From positions 1 to 48,577 of the forward strand of contig JAFYRW010000023.1 in the NCBI GenBank assembly GCA_017546785.1: a DNA stretch of 48,577 bases. The letters are read 5' to 3'. Every line of letters begins with the position of its first letter. Positions within the stretch are counted from its first letter, which is position 1. A program made the translations under genes and the position numbers. Below, in pieces: positions 28,065-36,915 of the stretch. The notes under the pieces were generated by a model. That model did not search any database, was not told where the DNA came from, and saw only the letters and a list, made by a program, of their open reading frames with translations. The stretch is from Bacteroidaceae bacterium (lineage in GTDB: Bacteria; Bacteroidota; Bacteroidia; Bacteroidales; Bacteroidaceae).

Positions 28065-29072
28065 ATGAACAGAATTGTTTGGTTGGATTACGGAAAGGCA
28101 ATAGCAATATATCTTGTGATACTTGCCCACACAGCCTTATATTGCCCACTCGAAGGGTTCATATACACCTTTCATATGCCTTTCTTCTTTTTTATTTCGG
28201 GCTATCTTTTCTCGTTCGACAAACACGCATCATACGGTAAATTCGTAAAAAGACGATTCTATCAACTGATTATACCATACGTATTTATAAACATAATCAC
28301 CTATCTTTTCTGGTTCTTTATATCGAGTAGGGTAGGAGCCGATGCAAACTCAACCACGAATGCTCTGTTGCCTCTGTGGGCAACATTCATTGTGCGAGCC
28401 GAACAGATGGTTCACGACGTACCATTGTGGTTCCTTGCCGCACTCTTTATTGTGGAGAATATCTATTATCTGCTATACAAAAACAGAAAATATAATATTC
28501 CTGTAACCATTATGCTTGTAATAGTTGCGTGGTTTAACGACAGATACAATCCCCAACGACTCCCATTCTGCATAGACATTGCCATTGTAGGCACCATTTT
28601 CTATGCTTTTGGAAATTATATGCGTCATTTTGGCGAAAGGGTGTACAAGGTAATTCCATTTATAGTATCGCTTACCGCAACAATACTCGTTTACCATCTT
28701 AACGGCAGAGTAGCGATGCACGTAAACGAATATAGTAATATTCTTCTTTTTTTGACAGGAGGAGTCTGTGGCTGTTACTTTATGTCGTGTATCTCTGTTT
28801 TTCTACAAAAACATATTGGCTCCAACCGCTTGGTAGAATTCATAGCCTCGAGTACACTGCTCATTTGCGCCTTTCATCTGCCGACATTCACTTTTATAAA
28901 GGGAGTGATGCTCTACATTCTGCAACTGCATCCGAGTAAAATAGCAGGTACAATTCTTCCAAATATACTTTTTGCAATTGTCAGCCTTGCAGCGTCGTTG
29001 GCAATAGCGTGGATAGTAATGCACTACCTCCCGCTACTCGCCGGAAAAGCAGGAAATAAATGTGCTAAATAA
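28065..29072 (+). CDS. Acyltransferase family 3 membrane protein
   Basis: The 335-residue protein has about ten hydrophobic helices. The N-terminal DYGKAIAIYLVILAHT with its conserved His (near residue 22) and FHMPFFFFISGYLF are hallmarks of acyltransferase-3 proteins (OafA/WecH/NodX group). These O-acetylate or otherwise acylate cell-surface glycans using cytoplasmic acyl-CoA. There is no C-terminal SGNH domain; the locus encodes a separate SGNH protein. It follows the EptA-type gene by 9 bases and ends the locus. The acceptor is unknown. Confidence 0.88.
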   Translation: MNRIVWLDYGKAIAIYLVILAHTALYCPLEGFIYTFHMPFFFFISGYLFSFDKHASYGKFVKRRFYQLIIPYVFINIITYLFWFFISSRVGADANSTTNALLPLWATFIVRAEQMVHDVPLWFLAALFIVENIYYLLYKNRKYNIPVTIMLVIVAWFNDRYNPQRLPFCIDIAIVGTIFYAFGNYMRHFGERVYKVIPFIVSLTATILVYHLNGRVAMHVNEYSNILLFLTGGVCGCYFMSCISVFLQKHIGSNRLVEFIASSTLLICAFHLPTFTFIKGVMLYILQLHPSKIAGTILPNILFAIVSLAASLAIAWIVMHYLPLLAGKAGNKCAK

Positions 29073-29176
29073 AAGAGCAACAACAAAAAGCGATAATGCT
29101 TCAAGAAAAAACCCCGTTACACTCCGACAAGCATAGAATATTTCGAAAATATCTTTATCATTTGCAAAAAAAATAG

Positions 29177-29184
29177 TAATTTCG
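29177..29184 (+). promoter_or_regulatory. -7 element before pheT
   Basis: TAATTTCG followed by C lies 31 bases before ATG 29216, another TTCG variant. A TTTG at 29161 is nearer (12 bases) than usual -33 spacing. Confidence 0.45.
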
Positions 29185-29215
29185 CAAGTTGAAAAAGAGA
29201 AAGCAATTTTAAACT

Positions 29216-31681
29216 ATGAATATATCCTATAATTGGCTTAAGGAGTATGTCGATTTTGACTTGACTCCCGAGGAGGTTTCGGCAGCGCTGACCTCAATTG
29301 GATTGGAGACAGATGGAGTAGAAGAGGTTCAGACCATCAAAGGCGGACTCGAGGGATTGGTTATTGGTGAGGTACTCACTTGTGTAGATCACCCCGACAG
29401 CGACCATCTTCATATAACAACAGTTAATTTGGGCGATGGTAATCCCACACAAATTGTTTGCGGTGCTCCCAATGTCGCAGCTGGACAGAAAGTGGTGGTT
29501 GCAACAATCGGTACCAAACTTTACGACGGTGACAACTGCTTCACTATAAAGAAAGGCAAGATTCGCGGCGTAGAGTCTTTGGGAATGATTTGCGCCGAAG
29601 ATGAGATTGGCATTGGAACAAGCCACGATGGTATCATTGTTCTCCCCGATACAGCCGTCCCCGGAACACCCGCCAAGGAATACTACAACATAAAGAGCGA
29701 TTATCTCATTGGAGTAGACATTACCCCTAACCGCGCCGACGCTTGCTCACACTACGGAGTAGCACGCGACCTTTACGCATACATTATGCAGAACAAGGGA
29801 AACAGCACATTGCAGCGTCCATCGGTAGAGGAGTTTAAGGTAGACAACAATGAGCTTCCTATCGACATTGAGGTTCAGAACAGCGAGGCCTGCTTGCGTT
29901 ACGCCGGTGTAACAGTAAAAGGAGTAACAGTAAAAGAGAGTCCCGAGTGGCTAAAGAACAAATTGCAGATTATCGGCCTACGCCCCATAAACAACATTGT
30001 AGACATTACAAACTACATTCTTCACGCTTACGGACAGCCTATGCACTGCTTCGACGCCGACAAGATAAAGGGTGGCAAGGTTGTTGTACGCACATTCCCC
30101 GAGGGCACACCTTTTGTAACCCTCGATGGCGAGGAGCGCAAGCTATCGGAGCGCGACCTTATGATTTGTAATGCCGAGGAGCCAATGTGTATTGCCGGAG
30201 TATTCGGTGGATTGGAGTCAGGCACAACCGAGGAGACAAAGAACGTATTCCTCGAGAGTGCATATTTCCATCCTACCTGGGTGCGCAAGACAGCACGTCG
30301 CCACGGCCTACAGACTGACTCATCATTCCGTTTCGAGCGTGGTACCGACCCTAACAATGTTATCTACGCTATCAAGCAGGCTGCAATGCTCATAAAAGAG
30401 CTCGCCGGAGGAACAATCTCAATGGATATTAAGGACATCTATCCTGTCCCCGTAGAGGATTTTAAAGTAGAGCTTGAATATTCTTATGTAAACAATCTTA
30501 TAGGTATAAATATAGCCCCCGAGACTGTAAAGAGCATTGTTTCGTCGTTGGAAATGAGAATTGTTGCCGAGACAGCCGAGAGCCTCACATTGGCAATTCC
30601 TCCCTACCGCGTAGACGTACAGCGTCCCTGCGACGTTGTCGAGGACATTCTCCGCATCTACGGTTACAACAATGTCAATTTCGACACAACATTGCATTCA
30701 TCCATTATAACCAAAGGACAGGAGGATCGCTCACATAAATTGCAGAATCTTATTTCGGAGCAGTTGGTAGGTTGCGGATTCAACGAGATTCTCAACAACT
30801 CTTTAACAGCAGCAGGCTACTACGACAATTTGGAGAGCTACCACAGCGACAATCTAGTACGCCTTCTCAACCCATTGAGCAACGACCTTAACGTAATGCG
30901 TCAGACACTGTTGTTCGGAGGATTAGAGAGCTTGCAACGCAATATCAGCCGCAAATTCACAAATCTCAGCTTCTTTGAGTTTGGTAATTGCTACCGCTTC
31001 GATGCCGACAAGCGAGTAGAGGACAAGATATTGAGTCCCTATAGCGAGAGCCATCATTTAGGATTGTGGATGACAGGAAACAACATATCTGCATCGTGGA
31101 TAGAGGCAGGCCGTCAATTAACAGTTTACGACCTTAAAGCAATCGTCGAGCATATATTCGACCGTCTGGGATTCAAGCCTGCCGCACGCTTGATCAGCAC
31201 ATTCAGCAACGACATTTTTGCAGCCGGAGTACAAATTCAGGCACAGAGCAACAAAAAGGTCATTGCCGAGCTTGGTATACTACGTAAGAAGGTCACAAAG
31301 AATTTCGACATTGACAGCGAAGTATTCTATGCCGACATAAATTGGAGCGAGCTTATGCGCATAGTACGCAACAACAAGGTCGGCTATGCCGAGATTAGCA
31401 AATATCCCGCAGTTAAGCGCGACCTTGCATTGCTTATCGACAAATCGGTAACATTCGCACAGATAGAACAGATTGCGCGTGAGACAGAGAAGAAGCTACT
31501 CAAGAATGTAACACTCTTCGACGTATACGAGGGCAAGAACCTCGAAGAGGGCAAAAAGAGCTACGCAGTAAGCTTCACATTGCAGGACGACACACAGACA
31601 CTCAACGACAAGCAGATTGACAAGGTGATGGGCCGAATGATGGAGAACTTCGAGAAGCGCCTCGGTGCAAAGCAGAGATAA
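29216..31681 (+). CDS. pheT: Phenylalanyl-tRNA synthetase beta subunit
   Basis: This 821-residue protein is full length and has the expected domain order: N-terminal SYNWLKEYV, an EMAP/tRNA-binding-like region (about 40-150, with DHPDSDHLHI and CGAPNV), the B3/B4 editing domain (about 210-390, with RYAGV and FDADKI), the B5 domain, a catalytic-like core and the C-terminal anticodon-binding domain (KYPAVKRDLALLID). It pairs with PheS, which is not adjacent. It attaches Phe to tRNA-Phe and edits Tyr-tRNA-Phe. A YebC-family gene follows by 42 bases. Confidence 0.97.
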   Translation: MNISYNWLKEYVDFDLTPEEVSAALTSIGLETDGVEEVQTIKGGLEGLVIGEVLTCVDHPDSDHLHITTVNLGDGNPTQIVCGAPNVAAGQKVVVATIGTKLYDGDNCFTIKKGKIRGVESLGMICAEDEIGIGTSHDGIIVLPDTAVPGTPAKEYYNIKSDYLIGVDITPNRADACSHYGVARDLYAYIMQNKGNSTLQRPSVEEFKVDNNELPIDIEVQNSEACLRYAGVTVKGVTVKESPEWLKNKLQIIGLRPINNIVDITNYILHAYGQPMHCFDADKIKGGKVVVRTFPEGTPFVTLDGEERKLSERDLMICNAEEPMCIAGVFGGLESGTTEETKNVFLESAYFHPTWVRKTARRHGLQTDSSFRFERGTDPNNVIYAIKQAAMLIKELAGGTISMDIKDIYPVPVEDFKVELEYSYVNNLIGINIAPETVKSIVSSLEMRIVAETAESLTLAIPPYRVDVQRPCDVVEDILRIYGYNNVNFDTTLHSSIITKGQEDRSHKLQNLISEQLVGCGFNEILNNSLTAAGYYDNLESYHSDNLVRLLNPLSNDLNVMRQTLLFGGLESLQRNISRKFTNLSFFEFGNCYRFDADKRVEDKILSPYSESHHLGLWMTGNNISASWIEAGRQLTVYDLKAIVEHIFDRLGFKPAARLISTFSNDIFAAGVQIQAQSNKKVIAELGILRKKVTKNFDIDSEVFYADINWSELMRIVRNNKVGYAEISKYPAVKRDLALLIDKSVTFAQIEQIARETEKKLLKNVTLFDVYEGKNLEEGKKSYAVSFTLQDDTQTLNDKQIDKVMGRMMENFEKRLGAKQR

Positions 31682-31723
31682 TATATTACGGAATAAAATA
31701 ATAATCAACTAAATAACAATACT

Positions 31724-32446
31724 ATGGGTAGAGCATTTGAATACCGCAAAGCCGCAAAATTAAAAAGATGGGGCAATATGGCCCGCACATTTACACGTAT
31801 CGGAAAACAGATTGCCATTGCTGTAAAGGCAGGTGGTCCCGATCCTGATACCAACCCGCATCTTAGAGCTATCATCGCCAATGCAAAGCGCGAGAATATG
31901 CCCAAAGACAACATTGAGCGTGCAATCAAAAACGCATTGGGTAAAGATCAGAAAGATTATAAAGAGGTTACATACGAGGGATACGGTCCTCACGGAATTG
32001 CTATTTTCGTAGACGCAGCAACCGACAACACAACACGTACCGTAGCCAACGTACGAGCAGCATTCAACAAGTTCGGCGGAACACTCGGAACATCGGGCAG
32101 CCTCGACTTTATGTTCACACAGAAGAGCGTATTCACCTTCACAAAGAAGGACGGCCTTGATATGGACGAACTAATCCTTGAGCTTATCGACTACGGTGTA
32201 GAGGACGAATACGATGAGGAGGAGAATGAGGTAACAATCTACGGCGATCCCAAATCATTTGGCGCAATCCAGAAATATCTCGAGGAGCAGGGCTATGAGA
32301 TTACAGGTAGCGAGTTTACACGTATCCCCAACGACCAGAAAGAGGTTACCGATGAGCAGCGTGCAACAATCGATAAGATTGTTGAGCGCCTAGAGGAGGA
32401 CGACGACGTACAGAACGTATATACCAATATGCTCCCTCAGGAGTAA
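31724..32446 (+). CDS. YebC/PmpR-family protein
   Basis: This 240-residue protein has the YebC opening (MGRAFEYRK, WGNMARTFTRIGK) and VKAGGPDPDTN, then IANAKRENMPKDNIERAIK. Length and three-domain layout fit. Family members are described as DNA-binding transcription regulators, and some as translation factors that relieve ribosome stalling at prolines; which applies here is unknown. It follows pheT and ends at a bidirectional terminator. Confidence 0.93.
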   Translation: MGRAFEYRKAAKLKRWGNMARTFTRIGKQIAIAVKAGGPDPDTNPHLRAIIANAKRENMPKDNIERAIKNALGKDQKDYKEVTYEGYGPHGIAIFVDAATDNTTRTVANVRAAFNKFGGTLGTSGSLDFMFTQKSVFTFTKKDGLDMDELILELIDYGVEDEYDEEENEVTIYGDPKSFGAIQKYLEEQGYEITGSEFTRIPNDQKEVTDEQRATIDKIVERLEEDDDVQNVYTNMLPQE

Positions 32447-32458
32447 TCAAACTAAAAA

Positions 32459-32491
32459 TAATCGGCTTTTAAAAAGCCGATTATTTTTTTA
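32459..32491. terminator. Bidirectional terminator between the YebC-family gene and the DUF4251 gene
   Basis: A perfect 12-bp stem, TAATCGGCTTTT (32459-32470)/AAAAGCCGATTA (32472-32483), is followed by seven T on the plus strand. On the minus strand it lies only 6 bases beyond the end of the extended DUF4251 frame (32497). Confidence 0.9.
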
Positions 32492-32496
32492 TTATA

Positions 32497-32697
32497 TCAA
32501 GGTGAAAATCCCGGAGGCCCTGTTACTCTATTGCCACCGAACGACGGCGGAGCAACCGGACGACTCATAGGCGGAGTAGGGCGCAAGCTGCCTGAAGGCC
32601 GCATCATTGGCGGTAGCGGCGGATAAGCACCATAGACCGGAGCAAAGAGGTTCTGCGAATAAAAAGGCCACATTCCATACGCAGAAGAGTCGTGCAG
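32497..32697 (-). other. In-frame proline-rich extension of the DUF4251 gene, beyond a TGA
   Basis: Directly after the TGA at 32700-32698 the same frame stays open for 66 codons to TGA 32499-32497. The encoded tail is rich in Pro, Gly, Met and Arg (segments such as AYPPLPPMMRPSG and SRPVAPPSFGGN). The open length, the biased composition and the terminator placed right after it suggest it is, or recently was, translated as part of the upstream gene. A stop change at one codon, readthrough of TGA-C, or sequencing error are the alternatives. Confidence 0.55.
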
Positions 32698-33303
32698 TCA
32701 GTAGTAAGATGTAGTGCCCACAAACACTCCAGAATTATTGTACGAATATACGAATCCGTTCATTATTATATAGTTACCGCTGAAATTAGGATCGACACGA
32801 GCGCTTGCGTGATTACTGTTGGCCGCCAACGTTACATACACAACAGCCGACACATTATTCCCTTGCAGCGTGTAGCTATAGTAAATATTACCATCGGCAT
32901 CCTGCGACATTCTCCCTCCTGACACATAGCCTTGCAATGTAATTCCACCAAGCCCATTCGGCGAATACACATTCGAATTATCGAACGCAGTCTGAACCGT
33001 TCCTATACCATTGTTCACCGACACAAAATTGGTATTCTCGGTAACAAAGCGCGTAACACCGTTGCTTAAACTTATATTGGAGGCCTCGAGAGCCCACGAG
33101 CCGCTGCGCAAAGCCTCTACTGCCTGCAGAAAAGCAATGGAGTCCCTTGTGTGCTCAAGCTCAACCTCTGCAGCCTTTTTCTTCATTCGCTCTGCACGCC
33201 ACTCAGCCTCACGCTCGGCCTTTGTCATCTTTTTCTCCTGAGCAAACGCCTCCATCTGCCATCCAACGACGAACAACAGAAAGAATAATAGAACTTTTCT
33301 CAT
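32698..33303 (-). CDS. DUF4251 domain protein, exported
   Basis: The start is ATG 33303 (201 residues), beginning a Sec signal peptide (MRKVLLFFLLFVVGWQMEAFA, cut before QEKK). A charged helix (KAEREAEWRAERMKKKAAE) precedes the DUF4251 domain of about 150 residues, which carries GSWALEASNISLSNG, FVSVNNGIG and NGLGGITLQGYVSG. DUF4251 proteins are Bacteroidota-specific, exported and of unknown function. The domain ends normally at VGTTSYY, but an in-frame tail continues beyond the TGA (see 32497-32697). Confidence 0.82.
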   Translation of the reverse strand: MRKVLLFFLLFVVGWQMEAFAQEKKMTKAEREAEWRAERMKKKAAEVELEHTRDSIAFLQAVEALRSGSWALEASNISLSNGVTRFVTENTNFVSVNNGIGTVQTAFDNSNVYSPNGLGGITLQGYVSGGRMSQDADGNIYYSYTLQGNNVSAVVYVTLAANSNHASARVDPNFSGNYIIMNGFVYSYNNSGVFVGTTSYY

Positions 33304-33451
33304 ACTCAAATAGTTTATTGTTACAAATCCTATAACAATCAAAAGCATTGCTCTATCAGCGTAATTTCATCTAATTAACGATAAAAAGCAGCATATAAAG
33401 GATATTTTCACACTTTTGCCCGAATAAATTACATTATATTCTAAAAAACAT

Positions 33452-33459
33452 TATCTTTG
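33452..33459 (+). promoter_or_regulatory. -7 element before the GH43-like gene
   Basis: TATCTTTG followed by C matches TAnnTTTG and lies 45 bases before ATG 33505. A -33 box is not evident. Confidence 0.5.
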
Positions 33460-33504
33460 CACATAAGGTAGGAATATTGTAAGCAAAACTCTTTGTATAG
33501 GTTG

Positions 33505-34530
33505 ATGAAACAAAGCGTATATACATTATTGATATTGTCTTTAGCACTGTTTGTATCCTGCTCATTGATAAACAATAAGAACGAAGAGTGGGCACTACGT
33601 ACCCCCAAAGGCATTCAGGAGCAGACAATGGACATTGACACAATGAATCTGCGCAACCCGTTCATCTTCCTCGACAAAAAGAATCTTATCTATTATATGA
33701 CCGGCGACGGCGGTTACATATGGACAAGCAAGAATATGCGTCAATGGTGTGGCCCTTATGCTATTCTGGAGCTCGACCCTACAATGTGGATGGGAGAAAA
33801 TCCGCAAATAGAGTCGCCCGAGATACATAAACACAACAACCGATACTATTACACCGCGACATTTTCACGTCCCGATGTCATAATAGGCCGTGAAGGAGAG
33901 CGTGACATTATACGCCGTTCGTGCCACATTTTTGTTGCCGACAGCATACAAGGACCATACAAGCCTATATGCAAGGAGCCCATATTCGACAGCTATAAAG
34001 CCCTACAGGGCGCAACATTCTGTACCGACGAGAACAATTTTGGTTACCTTATATACAGCCAAGATTGGAGACAGCAAGGACAGGACAAGGTACAGGTAAC
34101 AATGCTGTCCGAAAATCTCGACACACAGATAGGAGAGCCGTTCATAATGTTCGCTGCCTCTACAAGAGAATGGACAGAAGAGCAACAGAGCAACACGCGA
34201 GCAATAGACGGTCCCTTTTTGTTTGCCACCGAGGGCAATATGTTAGGCATATTGTTTGCAGCCGAGCACAATGGCTGCGGAGCAGTAGGCGTAGCATACA
34301 GCAAAAAGCAACAGGGATTGAACGGCCCCTGGAACATTGAACCGGAACCTTTATTCACCGGAGGCTATGGACAGGCAATGCTATTTAACGACTTTGACGG
34401 CACACTGCTTATGGTGCTGCACAAAGAGACAGAAATTAACAGCGAGAAAAAATATATACCACAGATATTTGAGGTAGACAACCAATACGAGAAACTAATA
34501 ATAAAAACAATTATAAATCCTAATTTATAA
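33505..34530 (+). CDS. GH43-like beta-propeller lipoprotein, probably non-canonical active site
   Basis: From ATG 33505 (341 residues) a lipoprotein signal leads to Cys19 (LALFVSC). The rest resembles five-bladed GH43 propellers: RNPFIFLDKKNLIYYMTG (about 50-66), ESPEIHKHNNRYYYTATF, LQGATFCTDENNFGYLIYS and AIDGPFLFATEGN. At the three positions where GH43 enzymes usually have catalytic Asp, Asp and Glu, I read Asn51, Gln168 and Asp235. The alignment is by eye. It is probably surface or periplasmic and binds or cleaves a glycan, or is a pseudo-enzyme. nagB starts 6 bases after its stop, implying an operon tied to amino-sugar use. Confidence 0.65.
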   Translation: MKQSVYTLLILSLALFVSCSLINNKNEEWALRTPKGIQEQTMDIDTMNLRNPFIFLDKKNLIYYMTGDGGYIWTSKNMRQWCGPYAILELDPTMWMGENPQIESPEIHKHNNRYYYTATFSRPDVIIGREGERDIIRRSCHIFVADSIQGPYKPICKEPIFDSYKALQGATFCTDENNFGYLIYSQDWRQQGQDKVQVTMLSENLDTQIGEPFIMFAASTREWTEEQQSNTRAIDGPFLFATEGNMLGILFAAEHNGCGAVGVAYSKKQQGLNGPWNIEPEPLFTGGYGQAMLFNDFDGTLLMVLHKETEINSEKKYIPQIFEVDNQYEKLIIKTIINPNL

Positions 34531-34536
34531 ACAATT

Positions 34537-35349
34537 ATGCGTTTAATTATCGAACCCAACTACCAGCAACTTTCAAGCTGGGCTGCGTCTTACGTAGTAA
34601 AGAAAATCAACGAGTTTAAACCTACAGAGGAGAAGCCTTTTGTTCTCGGATTGCCTACAGGTTCAACACCCCTCGGCACATACAAAGAGCTCATCAGACT
34701 CCACAAAGAGGGCCTTGTAAGCTTCCAGAATGTTGTAACATTCAATATGGACGAGTATGTAGGTCTCCCCGAGAATCATCCCGAGAGCTACCACTCTTTT
34801 ATGTGGAACAACTTCTTCAGCCACGTAGACGTAAAGAGTGAGAATGTAAACATCCTCAATGGTAACGCCGAGGATCTTGCAGCCGAGTGCGAGCGCTACG
34901 AGGCTAAGATTGCTTCATACGGTGGTATCCATTTGTTCCTCGGTGGTATCGGCCCCGACGGTCACATTGCATTCAACGAGCCCGGTTCTTCATTGACCTC
35001 TCGTACACGTATCAAGACTTTGACAACCGATACAATCATTGCAAACTCTCGTTTCTTCGACAACGACATTAACAAAGTACCTAAGACAGCACTCACTGTA
35101 GGTGTTGGTACTGTAATGGATGCAAAAGAGGTTCTTATCCTTGTAAACGGCCACAACAAGGCACAGGCTCTCTACCACGCAGTCGAGGGTAGCCTTACTC
35201 AGATGTGGACTATCAGCGTAATGCAGTTACACCAGCACGGTATCATCGTTTGCGACGATGCAGCAACAGCTGAGCTCAAGGTTGGTACAGTAAACTACTT
35301 TAAGGATATTGAGAAGGACAATCTTTGCCCCTGCTCAAACCTTAAGTAA
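34537..35349 (+). CDS. nagB: Glucosamine-6-phosphate deaminase
   Basis: This 270-residue enzyme converts glucosamine-6-phosphate to fructose-6-phosphate and ammonia. Family motifs are [22 protein letters not shown] (catalytic Asp), [17 protein letters not shown] and [11 protein letters not shown]. Length matches E. coli NagB. It follows the GH43-like lipoprotein gene by 6 bases and ends at a terminator. It suggests use of amino sugars; nagA is not in the window. Confidence 0.96.
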   Translation: MRLIIEPNYQQLSSWAASYVVKKINEFKPTEEKPFVLGLPTGSTPLGTYKELIRLHKEGLVSFQNVVTFNMDEYVGLPENHPESYHSFMWNNFFSHVDVKSENVNILNGNAEDLAAECERYEAKIASYGGIHLFLGGIGPDGHIAFNEPGSSLTSRTRIKTLTTDTIIANSRFFDNDINKVPKTALTVGVGTVMDAKEVLILVNGHNKAQALYHAVEGSLTQMWTISVMQLHQHGIIVCDDAATAELKVGTVNYFKDIEKDNLCPCSNLK

Positions 35350-35372
35350 TATCAATATTACATAAGCATAGA

Positions 35373-35407
35373 AAAATAGACAATCGCTTTTTGCGATTGT
35401 CTATTTT
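35373..35407 (+). terminator. nagB terminator
   Basis: A perfect 15-bp stem, 35373-35387/35393-35407, with loop TTTTT includes the core GACAATCGC/GCGATTGTC and is followed by a T-rich run. Confidence 0.9.
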
Positions 35408-35560
35408 ATTTTGTATAGTAAGAAGCAATCTAAAACATAAAGTATAGCTATACACTAAAAATATCATCTTTTCGATAACCTTTTAGCTAAAGCACCAAGA
35501 TTTTCTGCATTCATAGTAAAAATACTAAAGCAAGCTTAATATTTCTTGCTCATTTGTCAC

Positions 35561-35568
35561 TATATTTG
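35561..35568 (+). promoter_or_regulatory. -7 element before the S37 peptidase gene
   Basis: TATATTTG followed by C matches the consensus and lies 45 bases before ATG 35613. Confidence 0.55.
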
Positions 35569-35612
35569 CACTACGAATATCTTTGTATAATAATTACATA
35601 CACACATAAATT

Positions 35613-36914
35613 ATGAAGAAACACCTTTTAATGTTTGCTTTGTTGCTTTTGGCAACATTCAGCGTAAGCGCAGGCAACAACGAAATTGAAAAGATGCTCA
35701 AAAAGATTGGAGCAGTAACAAGTTACGAGCTTCTCGAAAAGAGCGATACTACACGCACATACTACCTTTTGAGATTCCAGCAGAATCTCGACCCTAAGAA
35801 CGAGGCAGAAGGGACATTCGAGCAGCGTGTTATGCTCGGACACAGAGGATTCGACCGCCCCACAGTAATTGTTACCGAGGGATACGGTGGCGACTATGCA
35901 TTCAAAAACAAACGATTCGGAGTAGAGGAACTCGCATACGTTCTTAACGCAAATATCCTTTTTGTAGAATACCGCTATTTCCTTGAGTCGCGTCCCAATC
36001 CCTGCAATTGGGATTATCTCACAATAGAAAACTCAATGTACGACTATCACAAGATCGTTACAACATTCAAAGAGTTCTACAAAGGAAAGTGGGCATCTAC
36101 CGGAATAAGCAAAGGAGGTTCAACATCAATGTTCTATCGCGCCTATTTTCCCGACGATGTAGATGTATCGGTTCCCTACGTAGCGCCGTTGAGCCGTTCA
36201 CTCGAAGATGGCCGTCACGAGTCGTTCCTCGAGCAGGCATCATCAAAGAGCGACCGCGATGCTATTCGCGATTTTCAGTTTGCACTGCTTGAGCGCAAAG
36301 AGGCTCTTATGCCTATGTTCGACAAATATTGCCTCGACAAAGGATACACATTCTACGTTCCTACCTCGGTAATATACGACCTTTGCGTGCTTGAGTTCCA
36401 ATTTTCATTCTGGCAGTGGGGTAATCCCGTAACTGAGATTCCTGCAGCCGAGAGCGACAAAGCAATATTCGACTATATGATAAAATGTTGCGAGCCCAGC
36501 TATTTTGCTGTACAGAACAACCTTGAATCATTCTCGGTGCAGGCTGTAAAGGATTTTGGTTACTATGGCTATAATGTCGAGCCCTTCAAGAAGTACATCA
36601 ACGAGACCGACATTGATGGTTATTACAAGAAGGTGATGCTACCCGCAGAGTGGAGCAATGTTGAGTTCGACGATTACAACTATCGCTTCGTGACTGATTT
36701 CTACACAGAGAATGACCCCAAAATGATCTTTGTATACGGAGAGTGGGATCCCTGGACAGCAACAGGAGTTACCTGGTTGCGCGACCGCAATAAAAAGAAC
36801 ATTAAGATATACATTGAGCCCAACGGCAGCCACAAGGCTCGCATAAGCACAATGCCCAAAGAGGTACGCAAAGAGATTCTCGATACACTCCAGGAGTGGA
36901 TGCAATACCGTTAA
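35613..36914 (+). CDS. Exported S37-type serine peptidase (tripeptidyl aminopeptidase family)
   Basis: The 433-residue protein has a Sec signal peptide (residues 1-20, ending SVSA). It carries the alpha/beta-hydrolase nucleophile GISKGGS (Ser166), the acid in GEWDPWTATG (Asp379) and the His of NGSHKARIS (His407). Features such as GYGGDYAFK, FVEYRYFLESRP and the surrounding WDYLT match the PS-10/S37 peptidase group described from Streptomyces and common in Bacteroidales. It probably removes tripeptides from periplasmic or extracellular peptides. It ends 1 base before the FecE-like ATPase gene, so the two genes may be co-transcribed. Confidence 0.85.
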   Translation: MKKHLLMFALLLLATFSVSAGNNEIEKMLKKIGAVTSYELLEKSDTTRTYYLLRFQQNLDPKNEAEGTFEQRVMLGHRGFDRPTVIVTEGYGGDYAFKNKRFGVEELAYVLNANILFVEYRYFLESRPNPCNWDYLTIENSMYDYHKIVTTFKEFYKGKWASTGISKGGSTSMFYRAYFPDDVDVSVPYVAPLSRSLEDGRHESFLEQASSKSDRDAIRDFQFALLERKEALMPMFDKYCLDKGYTFYVPTSVIYDLCVLEFQFSFWQWGNPVTEIPAAESDKAIFDYMIKCCEPSYFAVQNNLESFSVQAVKDFGYYGYNVEPFKKYINETDIDGYYKKVMLPAEWSNVEFDDYNYRFVTDFYTENDPKMIFVYGEWDPWTATGVTWLRDRNKKNIKIYIEPNGSHKARISTMPKEVRKEILDTLQEWMQYR

Positions 36915-36915
36915 T

